Shown one piece after another: positions 56,165-64,000 of a stretch of 64,000 nucleotides of DNA. The stretch comes from Neoroseomonas lacus (GTDB taxonomy: Bacteria; Pseudomonadota; Alphaproteobacteria; Acetobacterales; Acetobacteraceae): the NCBI RefSeq assembly GCF_014644535.1, contig NZ_BMKW01000006.1, forward strand, positions 1-64,000. Reading direction: 5' to 3'. The notes under the pieces were generated by a model that was not told the origin of the DNA, made no database searches, and saw only the letters and a program-made list of their open reading frames with translations. How positions within the stretch are numbered: the stretch's first letter is position 1; each line of letters begins with the position of its first letter. The position numbers and the translations under genes are program-made.

Positions 56165-56683
56165 TCAGCGCGGGGCACGCGTCGATTCGAACAGGAACCA
56201 GGCCCGACGTTCGGCTTCGTCGATCCAGACTTCGATGGCACTGGTCGAGGCGGAGTCGTTGTGGGTCTCGCACACGGCGTGCGCGGCGCGCAGGAAGCCG
56301 ACCATCCGGCGATTGTCCTCGGCGAGTTCCGCCAGCATGTCCTCCGGCGTCACATAGTCCGCGTCATTGTCGGCCAGGCGCTGCAGGCGGGCGATATGGC
56401 CGATCGAGCGCAGCGTGGTGCCGCCGACCTTGCGCGCCCGCTCGGCCAGCGCGTCGGTGGTGGCGAAGATCTGGTCGCCCTGCTCGTCGAGCATGAGGTG
56501 GTAGTCGCGGAAATGCGGACCGGACATGTGCCAGTGGAAGTTCTTGGTCTTCAGGTACAGCGCGAACATGTCGGCGAGCACGCCGGTCAGTGCCGCGGCG
56601 ATGTCCTTCGTGGCGTTCTCGCCAAGGTCGGTCGGGGTGCGCAGCGGCGCCTTCTGGCGGGTCGAGAGGGTGGCGTCGGTCAT
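56165..56683 (-). CDS. dps: Dps-family ferritin-like DNA-protection protein
   Basis: A 172-residue Dps/DpsA protein. The ferroxidase site residues are in LKTKNFHWHMSGPHFRDYHL and MLDEQGDQIFATTDALAERA, and helix D includes AAHAVCETHNDSASTSAIEV. It oxidises Fe(II) with peroxide and stores iron in a 12-mer. The frame opens at 56734, but ATG 56683 (MTDATL) is where similarity starts. It lies next to the peroxiredoxin pair in one leftward stress block. Confidence 0.88.
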   Translation of the reverse strand: MTDATLSTRQKAPLRTPTDLGENATKDIAAALTGVLADMFALYLKTKNFHWHMSGPHFRDYHLMLDEQGDQIFATTDALAERARKVGGTTLRSIGHIARLQRLADNDADYVTPEDMLAELAEDNRRMVGFLRAAHAVCETHNDSASTSAIEVWIDEAERRAWFLFESTRAPR

Positions 56684-56734
56684 CGTGCTTCTCCGTGGTT
56701 CGGGCCCGTCCGCCGTGTCGTCCGCCCCCGGCAT

Positions 56735-57046
56735 CGTGCCGGTCTGCGGTCTGGTCCCGACGGGCGTTGTTCCCGTGGCCAGAGTTCTAGATGCCTGGCT
56801 GCCGCGATTGAATCAGCGGGAAGCATCGTCGCATCATACTTAGGTGCTACTACCGGAACCGGACCGCTGTGGCGGGCCGCGACCTAAACCAAAGGATGAT
56901 GGGATCACCTCATCCGTAGAATGGCCGCGCATGGCCAGACGGCCCTATCTCACATGGCGGCCCGCGTGACCGAACCATGTTCGAGTCCTTCGTCGGCTGC
57001 GTCGCCGGGAGCATCCCTGGCCGATGGCACGAGAAGGTCCAATGGA
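56735..57046. other. Divergent promoter region between dps and the exporter operon
   Basis: 312 bases between leftward dps and the rightward MFS gene. It must hold both promoters, but no clear binding motif or regulator gene is seen. Short in-frame codons extend upstream of the MFS start without family similarity. Confidence 0.35.
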
Positions 57047-58252
57047 ATGACAACGACAAGCCTTGCGAGCGCCGCGCCTGCCCAGCCCCGGGCCCTGACC
57101 CGCGCCACGACCTTTGCCATGGCGGCGGCGGCGGGCATCGCGGTCGCGAACATCTACTACAACCAGCCGATGCTCGGCATCATCGCGCGGGACTTCGGCG
57201 GTGCCGATGCTGTGTCGTTGATCCCGACAGCGACGTTGCTCGGCTATGCGCTGAGCCTCCTGCTGCTCCTGCCGCTCGGCGATGTGATGGACCAGCGTCG
57301 CCTAATCGTCGGTCAGTTCGTCATCCTCGCCGCGGCGCTTGCCCTGGCGGCGGCCGCGCCCAACGCGGTGGTCCTGGTCCTGGCGTCTTTTCTGGTCGGC
57401 GTCGCCTCGACCGTGGCGCAGCAGATCGTGCCCGTCGCGGCGCATCTCGCCACGCCCGAACGGCGCGGTGCCACGGTCGGCCTGGTGATGGGTGGCCTGC
57501 TGAGCGGGATCCTGCTCAGTCGCACGCTCGGCGGCTTCGTCGCCGCCCATGGCGGGTGGCGCGCGATGTTCTGGCTGGCCGTGCCCATGGCGCTTGGCGC
57601 GGCGCTGCTGATGGCGGCCATACTGCCGCGGCGCGCGCCATCAGCTACCATGCGCTACGGCAACGCGCTGCTGTCGCTCGGCGCGTTGTGGCGCGCGCAT
57701 CCTGTGCTGCGCCAGGCGGCGGTGATGCAGGCGGCGTTATTCGCATCCTTCTCGGCGTTCTGGACCATCCTGGCGCTGCGCCTCGAACAACCGCCCTTCG
57801 AACTCGGTGCGGAGGTTGCCGGGCTGTTCGGCGTGATCGGCGCGGTGGGTATCGCGGCGGCACCGCTGGCCGGGCGTGTCGCGGACCGGCGCGGGCCGCG
57901 CCTGGTGATCGGCCTCGGCGCGGCGCTGGCCATCGTCGCCTGGCTGCTGTTCGGCCTCTGGCCGAGCCTGGTGGGCCTGATCGTCGGCGTCATCATCCTT
58001 GATTTCGGCGTGCAGGGGGCGCTTGTCTCGAACCAGCACGTCATCTTCGCCCTGCAGCCGGAAGCGCGCAGCCGCATCAACACCATCTTCATGACGGGCA
58101 TGTTCCTGGGCGGCTCAGCCGGGGCCGCGGCGGCCATGGCGGCCTGGCATGCCGGTGGCTGGATCGCGGTCTGCGCCCTCGGCCTGCTTTGCGGTGCCTT
58201 GGCCCTGCTGCGAGAGATCACCGGCCGCGTCAGCGAAGGGCGCCGGTCATGA
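57047..58252 (+). CDS. MFS transporter
   Basis: A 401-residue, 12-helix major facilitator protein of the drug/aromatic exporter type. [17 protein letters not shown] is the conserved helix-1 end, [14 protein letters not shown] the loop 2-3 motif, and [14 protein letters not shown] its second-half repeat. ATG 57047 is chosen where family similarity begins. It heads a five-gene run in which each gene overlaps the next, and overlaps the monooxygenase start by ATGA. Confidence 0.87.
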   Translation: MTTTSLASAAPAQPRALTRATTFAMAAAAGIAVANIYYNQPMLGIIARDFGGADAVSLIPTATLLGYALSLLLLLPLGDVMDQRRLIVGQFVILAAALALAAAAPNAVVLVLASFLVGVASTVAQQIVPVAAHLATPERRGATVGLVMGGLLSGILLSRTLGGFVAAHGGWRAMFWLAVPMALGAALLMAAILPRRAPSATMRYGNALLSLGALWRAHPVLRQAAVMQAALFASFSAFWTILALRLEQPPFELGAEVAGLFGVIGAVGIAAAPLAGRVADRRGPRLVIGLGAALAIVAWLLFGLWPSLVGLIVGVIILDFGVQGALVSNQHVIFALQPEARSRINTIFMTGMFLGGSAGAAAAMAAWHAGGWIAVCALGLLCGALALLREITGRVSEGRRS

Positions 58253-59361
58253 AGCCGCTCGACATCGCCATCGTGGGCGGCTCGCTGGGCGGGCTGTTCG
58301 TCGCCATCTTGCTGCGGCAGGACGGGCATCGCGTGCGGGTCTTCGAACGCTCGACGCATGGCCTCGAGGGTCGTGGCGCGGGTCTCGTCGCGCAGGCCGA
58401 TGTCTTCGCCATGCTGCGCGCCATCGGCGGCGAGGCTGCGGCCGAGGTGGGCGTCGTCGCGCAGGAACGCATCTTCTTCGACCGCAGCGGCGCCATCGCG
58501 CATCGCCAGGCCACGCCGCAGATGCAGATGTCGTGGGACAACCTCTTTCGCGTCGTGCGGGGCGGGCTCGGCGATGACGCCTATTTGCAGGGTCGCACCG
58601 TCACAAACGCCGCCACCAGGGCCGATGCCGCGGTGCTGACATTCGACGATGGCAGCACCGAGGCTGCCGATATCATCATCGGCGCCGATGGGATCGGCTC
58701 CATCGTGCGGCGGGCCGTGGTGGGTGGCGCGGCAGCGAACCTCTACGCCGGCTACGTCGCCTGGCGCGGCCTCGTGCCTGAGAATACGCTGCCCGCCGAG
58801 GCCGCGATCCTGCTCGACCGCTTCGCCTTCTACATCGCGCCGCAGTCGCATGCGCTCGGATACTCGGTCACCGGTCCATATGGCGAGATGGCCCGCGGCG
58901 AACGACGCTACAACTGGGTGTGGTATCGCCGCGTGGCAGGCGATGCGCTGCCGGGGCTCCTTACCGACCGATCAGGCCACACGCATCCTTTCTCGCTCGC
59001 ACCGGGCCAGACACCGGATGCGGTGGCCGCGCAACTGCGCTCCGATGCGGCGGCGCTGCTGCCGCCGGCTTTCGCAGCCGCGGTTGCCGCCGAACCGCAC
59101 CCATTCGTGCAGGCCATTTTCGACTATGAGGCGCCGCGCATGGCGACGGGGCGGCTGGCGCTGCTCGGCGATGCCGCCTTTGTCGCGCGACCCCATACGG
59201 CGATGGGCGTCGCCAAGGCCGCGGCGGATGCCATGGCCTTGCGCGATGCCTTGCGGGGTGGGTCCGTCGATGCAGCGCTGAACGGCTATGAGCGAGCGCG
59301 CATGGCCGAGGGAGCCGCCATCGTCGCCTATGGACGACGGCTGGGCGCCGAACTCGGATGA
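58249..59361 (+). CDS. FAD-dependent aromatic monooxygenase
   Basis: A 370-residue group A flavoprotein hydroxylase similar in style to 2,6-dihydroxypyridine 3-hydroxylase. [18 protein letters not shown] is the FAD Rossmann motif, [13 protein letters not shown] the DG motif, [13 protein letters not shown] a subfamily hallmark, and [20 protein letters not shown] the GD motif. It would hydroxylate an aromatic or heteroaromatic ring with NAD(P)H and oxygen. Its start overlaps the MFS stop and its stop overlaps the FUSC start. Confidence 0.87.
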   Translation: MKPLDIAIVGGSLGGLFVAILLRQDGHRVRVFERSTHGLEGRGAGLVAQADVFAMLRAIGGEAAAEVGVVAQERIFFDRSGAIAHRQATPQMQMSWDNLFRVVRGGLGDDAYLQGRTVTNAATRADAAVLTFDDGSTEAADIIIGADGIGSIVRRAVVGGAAANLYAGYVAWRGLVPENTLPAEAAILLDRFAFYIAPQSHALGYSVTGPYGEMARGERRYNWVWYRRVAGDALPGLLTDRSGHTHPFSLAPGQTPDAVAAQLRSDAAALLPPAFAAAVAAEPHPFVQAIFDYEAPRMATGRLALLGDAAFVARPHTAMGVAKAAADAMALRDALRGGSVDAALNGYERARMAEGAAIVAYGRRLGAELG

Positions 59362-61439
59362 GCAGCGTCTCGGTTCCCGTCACCGCAGGCCGCTGGGCCG
59401 ACGGGCTACGCGCAGCGGTGTCGTCGAAAGCGCCGGCGTTGATGTTTGGGCTGCGCCTCTGGGCCTCGATCAGCCTCTCGCTGTACCTGGCCTTCTGGCT
59501 GGAACTCGACGGTCCTGCCCTGGCGGCCACCAGCGCGGCCTTCGTCTGCCAGCCACAGCTGGGTGCGTCACTGCGCAAGGGCTGGTTCCGCATGATCGGC
59601 ACGGTGGCGGGTGCCGTGGTGGCGGTCGCCCTGACCGCGGCATTCCCGCAGGATCGCATCGTGTTCCTGACGCTGGTCGCGCTGTGGGGCGGCGCGTGCG
59701 CACTGGCCGCCACGCTGCTGCGCAACTTCGCCTCCTATGCTGCCGCGCTCGCGGGCTTCACGGCGGCCTTCATCGTCAGCGATCAGCTCGGCGCGACCGG
59801 CGGGCCGAACGGCGCCGCCTTCATCCTGGCCGTGAACCGTGTGTCGGAAGTCTGCCTCGGGATCGCCTGCGCCGGCGTTATCCAGGCGGTGACGGACCTT
59901 GGAACGGCGCGGCGCCGGCTGGCGGATCTGCTGGCGGTCCTGATCGCCGATCTCGCCCGCGGCATCGTGTGCACGCTGGCCGAGGCAGGACCGGCACAGC
60001 CGGACACGCAGGCGGCACGGCGCGACCTGCTGCGTCGCGTCATCGCGCTGGACCCGGCCGTGGATGAGACGATCGGTGAGTCGACGGATGTGCGGAACAA
60101 ATCGCTTACGCTTCAGGCGGCCATCGCCGGCGGCTTCGCCGCTCTTGGTGCCTGGCGCGCCGTTGCGCTGCGGCTGAGGCTCTTGCCCGGCGCGGCGGCG
60201 CAGGCTCAGGCGGCAACCGTACTGGACGGACTCGCCCCAGCCCTGCGCGCCGCCGCCGGCACGGTACAGCCCGCGACCTGGCAGCGGGACGCCGCTCGGC
60301 TGCGCGCACAGGCGCTCGCCTCGGCGGATCGGCTGTTTGCGATACCCACGGCAGCCCCTTCCGAGAGGCTGCTCGCGAATCACGCCGCGCGGGCGCTGGC
60401 CGGCCTGGCCGAGGCGATCAACGGCCTCGCGCTGCTGGTCGATGCGCCCGTTGCATCGCCCGCCGGCCAGGGAGGCTGGCGGCTGCAAGTGCCGGATTGG
60501 GGCCCGGCCCTGGTGAATGCCGGGCGGTCCGTCGTCGCGATCATGGCGGTGCAACTGCTCTGGATCGTCACGGCCTGGCCAGGCGGCGGGGTCGCCATGG
60601 CCTGGGTGGCCATCGTGACGGCGCTCTTCGCACCGCGCGCGGACCAGGCCTATGCGGGCGCGTTTGGCTACCTGGTCGGCACGCTCGTGTCCCTCTCGGC
60701 GGCCGCGATTCTCGCCTTCGCGGTGTTGCCGCAGCTGAACGGCTTCCCGGCATTCACGCTCGCCCTGGCAGCCTACTTCATCCCGGCCGGCGTCCTGATG
60801 GCGATCGGCTGGCGGCCTCCGGTGGCGATCGGGATGGTCGGCACCATGGCAGCGTTCCTGATGCCGACTAACGCCATGGTCTATGACTCGCTGGCCTTCT
60901 ACAACAACGCGCTCGCGCTGTTGATCGGCAATGGTGCCGCACTGGCCGCATTCCGCCTGATACCGCCGATCCCTGCCATGACGCGAGTGGAACGCCTGCT
61001 CCGGCTTTCCCTGCGCGATTTGCGCGGCCTGGCGCTGGCCCCGAGGCGGTGGAGCCTCGCCGACTGGGAGGCGCGGCTCTACAGCCGACTCGCTGCATTG
61101 CCAGACCAGGCCGAACCGCTGCAACGCGCGCGGCTGCTTGCCGCGCTTGATCTCGGGATCGAGATGCTTCGGCTGCGTCGGGTCGTCAGCGCCGCGTGGC
61201 ATGCAGGCATCGCCACCCTGGCCGAGGCGGATGATCTGGCCGCGGTGTTCGAGGCGATCGCCGGCGGACGCAGCCTGGCGGCGGCGGATCGCCTCGACCG
61301 GCTTGATCGTCGTCTGGCGGCGCGGTCCCCGACCGGGACGCTTGCGGCGGACGCGGCCCAGTGGCGCGCGAGCATGCTCGCGGTTTCGGATCTCCTGCGC
61401 GCGCACGCCGCGTTCTTCGACGAGGGATCAGCCCGGTGA
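59358..61439 (+). CDS. FUSC-family aromatic acid exporter (AaeB-like)
   Basis: A 693-residue membrane protein with two blocks of about five to six helices separated by a soluble region, as in AaeB. ALMFGLRLWASISLSLYLAF and CQPQLGASLRKGWFRMIGTV fit the FUSC domain, repeated as VNAGRSVVAIMAVQLLWIVT. With the DUF1656 and HlyD genes that follow, it forms an AaeXAB-type exporter for hydroxylated aromatic acids. It overlaps the genes on both sides. Confidence 0.88.
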   Translation: MSSVSVPVTAGRWADGLRAAVSSKAPALMFGLRLWASISLSLYLAFWLELDGPALAATSAAFVCQPQLGASLRKGWFRMIGTVAGAVVAVALTAAFPQDRIVFLTLVALWGGACALAATLLRNFASYAAALAGFTAAFIVSDQLGATGGPNGAAFILAVNRVSEVCLGIACAGVIQAVTDLGTARRRLADLLAVLIADLARGIVCTLAEAGPAQPDTQAARRDLLRRVIALDPAVDETIGESTDVRNKSLTLQAAIAGGFAALGAWRAVALRLRLLPGAAAQAQAATVLDGLAPALRAAAGTVQPATWQRDAARLRAQALASADRLFAIPTAAPSERLLANHAARALAGLAEAINGLALLVDAPVASPAGQGGWRLQVPDWGPALVNAGRSVVAIMAVQLLWIVTAWPGGGVAMAWVAIVTALFAPRADQAYAGAFGYLVGTLVSLSAAAILAFAVLPQLNGFPAFTLALAAYFIPAGVLMAIGWRPPVAIGMVGTMAAFLMPTNAMVYDSLAFYNNALALLIGNGAALAAFRLIPPIPAMTRVERLLRLSLRDLRGLALAPRRWSLADWEARLYSRLAALPDQAEPLQRARLLAALDLGIEMLRLRRVVSAAWHAGIATLAEADDLAAVFEAIAGGRSLAAADRLDRLDRRLAARSPTGTLAADAAQWRASMLAVSDLLRAHAAFFDEGSAR

Positions 61440-61660
61440 GGTTCATGGAGATCAACCTGTTCGGCGTCTATGTCGCGCCGATCGTGCCGATGATGCTCGC
61501 CGCCTGGTGCGTGACCATCGGGCTGCGCGGCGCAGCGAGCCGCATCGGCCTGCTGCGCAGGGTCTGGCACCCGGCGCTGTTCGTCCTTGCCATCTATGTT
61601 GTCACCCTGTCCGCGACGGTGCTGCTGGCCGCGCGAGGAGGCCTCGATGTCCGCTTCTGA
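61436..61660 (+). CDS. DUF1656 (AaeX-like) small membrane protein
   Basis: A 71- to 74-residue two-helix protein: MEINLFGVYVAPIVPMMLAA, then HPALFVLAIYVVTLSATVLL. The start is either GTG 61436, overlapping the FUSC stop as GTGA, or ATG 61445. AaeX proteins are always found between FUSC and HlyD genes of this exporter type and are needed for or modulate it. It overlaps the HlyD gene by 14 bases. Confidence 0.87.
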   Translation: MRFMEINLFGVYVAPIVPMMLAAWCVTIGLRGAASRIGLLRRVWHPALFVLAIYVVTLSATVLLAARGGLDVRF

Positions 61661-62600
61661 CGCCAATGGGCGGCACGATGCCGCTGAATCCGCCCGCAGC
61701 GTGCCGATAGGGCCGCCCGGTGACGGGACCAGCCGTGCGGGCACAGCCCGCAGGGTCGCGACGACCGCCCTGGCCGTGCTGCTGGCCGCCTTGGCCGCCT
61801 GGTTCGCCTGGCAGGCCTATATGGCGTCCCCCTGGACGAGGGACGGCGTGGTCCGGGCCTATGTCGTCACGATTGCGCCGGAGGTCGCCGGGCGCATCGT
61901 CGCCCTGCCGATCGCCGACAACCAGTTTGTCCGCCGGGGCGAGCTGCTCCTGCGCATCGACCCGACCAACTACCGGATTGCCGTGAGCCTTGCCGAAGCC
62001 GCCTTGCTGCAGGCGCAAGCCAATGCGGACAACGCCGTGCATGAATCGCAGCGGCGCCAACGCCTGACCGACATTGCCGTCTCGGCCGAGGAGCAGCAGA
62101 CCTTCGCGACCCGCGCCGCGATGGCCCGCGCCCAGGTGCAGCAGGCGCAGGCCAATCTGGATCAGGCCCGCGCCAATCTAGAACGCACGGAGATCCGCGC
62201 ACCCGTTGATGGCTGGGTGACCAATCTGTCCGCGCGCCTGGGCGACTATGCGACGGTCGGTGCGTTGCGGATCTCCCTGGTCGATGCCGCATCCTTCTGG
62301 GTCGATGGCTATTTCGAGGAGACGGCCCTTGCGTCCGTCCGGGAAGGCGATGCGGCAACGATCAAGCTGATGAGTCATGGCGAGGTGCTGCGCGGCCATG
62401 TGGACAGCATCGCGCGCGGCATCGCGGTGGCGAATGCGCAGCCGACGCAGCAGGGGCTGGCCACGGTCAATCCGATCTTCACCTGGGTCCGCCTGGCGCA
62501 GCGCATCCCGGTGCGCATTCACATCGACCAGGTGCCGGAAGCGACACGACTGGCGGCAGGGATGACGGCCACCGTCCAACTGACGCCGCGGCACCCGTAG
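61647..62600 (+). CDS. HlyD-family periplasmic adaptor (AaeA-like)
   Basis: A 317-residue membrane-fusion protein. A Pro/Arg-rich cytoplasmic lead is followed by one membrane helix (VATTALAVLLAALAAWFAWQ), then the lipoyl half VAGRIVALPIADNQFVRRGE, an alpha-hairpin rich in Ala/Gln, and YFEETALASVREGDAATIKL of the beta-barrel. It links the FUSC pump to an outer-membrane channel encoded elsewhere. Last gene of the operon; the phage terminase gene lies 131 bases downstream on the other strand. Confidence 0.88.
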   Translation: MSASDANGRHDAAESARSVPIGPPGDGTSRAGTARRVATTALAVLLAALAAWFAWQAYMASPWTRDGVVRAYVVTIAPEVAGRIVALPIADNQFVRRGELLLRIDPTNYRIAVSLAEAALLQAQANADNAVHESQRRQRLTDIAVSAEEQQTFATRAAMARAQVQQAQANLDQARANLERTEIRAPVDGWVTNLSARLGDYATVGALRISLVDAASFWVDGYFEETALASVREGDAATIKLMSHGEVLRGHVDSIARGIAVANAQPTQQGLATVNPIFTWVRLAQRIPVRIHIDQVPEATRLAAGMTATVQLTPRHP

Positions 62601-62731
62601 CCAGACAGAGAGTGGCGCCCAGGGCGGAACTGCCGGACGTTCTCCATAACGTTCAGCTCGGGGCATTTCAGCGGCAGCAAGGGAGTGACTGATCGCGTCC
62701 GTGATCGAGCTGTCCCATCCGATGTCGGCGC

Positions 62732-64000
62732 CTACCGTGGTTCCGGCCAAGGCTGATTTGGAATGAAAATTGGACCAAGAATGGGAACCGTGGGCGGGCG
62801 CTCCTCCGCCCAGATCAGGAATTGAGAGGTGCTGTCGACCTGATCGTCATGGCGGCCACCCGGGAAACTCAGCAATTCCCGTCGATACTCCGGCAACCAG
62901 TGTGCGTCCGGCGGGGATAACACGCGCCCTGCCTCAAACACCGCCGATGCGCGCTGCACGCGGGCAGGCTTGTCCAGCTTAGGCTTGATCGCGATGACCG
63001 CGCACTTTTCCCCTAACCGAAGCGCCTGAGCGAGGGCTGACCCTGAACTGGCATCTTCGATCAGAATCCGATGGGCGGAGAAGCGCTGTGCCAATTCCTT
63101 GGCCCGGTGCAGTAGATCCGGGAACTCCATGCGCTCACGCAGGACGTGAAGAAGGTAGTATTTGCGGCCGCGGATGCCCCAGGTCGTGCAGACCGACCAG
63201 TCGTTCCTTCCGCCCACCTTGCTTGCCACGTCCCAGCTCTGCACAATTTGCTCGAACTCTTCGGGAGCTGACATCGCCCCATCGGGACAGGTCAGAAGCC
63301 ATTCCGCTCGGATCAGCGTACCGCCGGCAGGGATCGGATCCTGCTGATACTGTGCCTCAAACAAATAGCTGCCGAGGTGCCGGCGTGCTTCGTCAAGCTG
63401 CTCAGCTGCAGCCCGCCCCGGCTCCAGGATGTCTCCAGTGCGACGCCGCCACGTTCGCTTCGCGTCGAGGGGAACGTCTTCATCCTCGGTCGCGATTGCT
63501 TGGAGACGAAGGTGGTGCCAACCGCCCTTCTCCAGCAGATGCCCTGACAGATCGTCTTCATGCACGCGCTGCATGATGACAGCGATTGCTCCGGATGCAG
63601 GATCATCCAGCCGCGAGACCACCGTGCTATCGAACCATTCATTCACCTTGCGCCGTTCGGCCTCGGAGGCAGCATCCATTGGCTTGATCGGATCGTCGAT
63701 GATGATCACGTCACCGCCGCGCCCTGTGAGCGTGCCGCCGACCGATGTGGCGTATCGAAAGCCGGCCGCGGTGGTTGCGACTTCGGCCTCCGTGTTCTTG
63801 CGCGCGTCGATCTGCATGGCCGGGAAAAGCGCGCGATACCATGATGTCTCGATGACCCGTCTGAAGTCGCGCGCTAACCTGCGCGAGAGGTCGTCCGAAT
63901 ACGAAGCGACAATGATTCTGGTCGACGGGCTACGCCCGAGAATCCAGGCTGGGTAGGCGACGGATGCGATAAGGGACTTCAGCGACCTCGGCGGCAGGTT
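62732..64000 (-). CDS. Phage terminase large subunit, C-terminal part (5' end outside)
   Basis: A frame of 422 codons open at the window edge and continuous through 63817, where an internal ATG starts an apparent shorter ORF. The outside end reads LPPRSLKSLIASVAYPAWIL and IIVASYSDDLSRRLARDF, the ATPase region after Walker A; then VGGTLTGRGGDVIIIDDP (Walker B). The C-terminal nuclease domain carries acidic residues in VQSWDVASKVGGRND, ILIEDASSGSALAQAL and RHDDQVDSTSQFL. It packages DNA into phage heads and may be the edge of a prophage extending to the right. It converges on the exporter operon. Confidence 0.9.
   Translation of the reverse strand, partial: NLPPRSLKSLIASVAYPAWILGRSPSTRIIVASYSDDLSRRLARDFRRVIETSWYRALFPAMQIDARKNTEAEVATTAAGFRYATSVGGTLTGRGGDVIIIDDPIKPMDAASEAERRKVNEWFDSTVVSRLDDPASGAIAVIMQRVHEDDLSGHLLEKGGWHHLRLQAIATEDEDVPLDAKRTWRRRTGDILEPGRAAAEQLDEARRHLGSYLFEAQYQQDPIPAGGTLIRAEWLLTCPDGAMSAPEEFEQIVQSWDVASKVGGRNDWSVCTTWGIRGRKYYLLHVLRERMEFPDLLHRAKELAQRFSAHRILIEDASSGSALAQALRLGEKCAVIAIKPKLDKPARVQRASAVFEAGRVLSPPDAHWLPEYRRELLSFPGGRHDDQVDSTSQFLIWAEERPPTVPILGPIFIPNQPWPEPR

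Noticed and set aside
59568-61406. 612-codon minus-strand open frame under the FUSC gene
   Set aside because: Arg/Gln/Gly-rich composition with no family motif; it is the antisense shadow of a clear membrane protein gene in high-GC DNA.

Overview
The window is GC-rich, gene-dense bacterial DNA. It looks like an alphaproteobacterium, probably of the Acetobacteraceae/Rhodospirillales type. That placement is an inference from base composition and gene style (TctC/Bug receptor, AapJ-like binding protein, FixJ-type regulators, ParB-methyltransferase/DUF5681 phage module); no rRNA or other marker gene is present. No tRNA, rRNA or CRISPR array was seen.

Layout. 0-10 kb is an accessory region. It opens with the right end of an IS5-like element, followed by a two-gene SIR2-HerA anti-phage system, a secreted alpha/beta hydrolase, a truncated dinB, an unknown gene, and a decaying phage module: a ParB-domain DNA methyltransferase split by an in-frame stop and a frameshifted DUF5681 gene. 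An 11-bp-period repeat array lies upstream of that module. 10-24.6 kb is an amino-acid/peptide block: three periplasmic binding proteins without permeases, gamma-glutamyltransferase, a GntR/FCD regulator with matching palindromes on both sides of the block, a threonine-aldolase-like enzyme, a truncated serine dehydratase, PhzF, two AraC-type regulators, an amine oxidase and a variant M19 dipeptidase. 25.2-31.4 kb is an IclR-headed catabolic run: TctC receptor, SnoaL-like protein, LLM flavin monooxygenase, aldehyde dehydrogenase and quinone oxidoreductase.

31.4-46 kb holds an orphan unknown gene, an AraC regulator, a small stand-alone DHp-like protein, an RND efflux pair with a divergent AraC regulator, a cysteine desulfurase with a small partner, an outer-membrane-like protein, and a FixL/FixJ-type two-component cluster with a separate receiver. 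An 18-bp motif repeats upstream of both transcription units of that cluster. 46-54 kb is a respiratory block read leftward: oxalate decarboxylase (frameshifted at its fifth or sixth codon), DUF1275 protein, YdeP-type molybdoenzyme, cytochrome bd (CIO type) subunits and FdhD. 54-57 kb is a stress block: chloroperoxidase-like hydrolase, DsbA-like protein, peroxiredoxin and Dps. 57-62.6 kb is a tightly overlapping five-gene operon (MFS, FAD monooxygenase, FUSC, DUF1656, HlyD) resembling an AaeXAB aromatic exporter with an added hydroxylase. The window ends inside a phage large terminase gene.

The items most worth a second look are the repeated 18-bp box of the two-component cluster, the paired GntR palindromes, the 11-bp repeat array, the stand-alone DHp protein, the metal-ligand-poor M19 protein, and the single-base lesions in the ParB-methyltransferase and oxalate decarboxylase genes.
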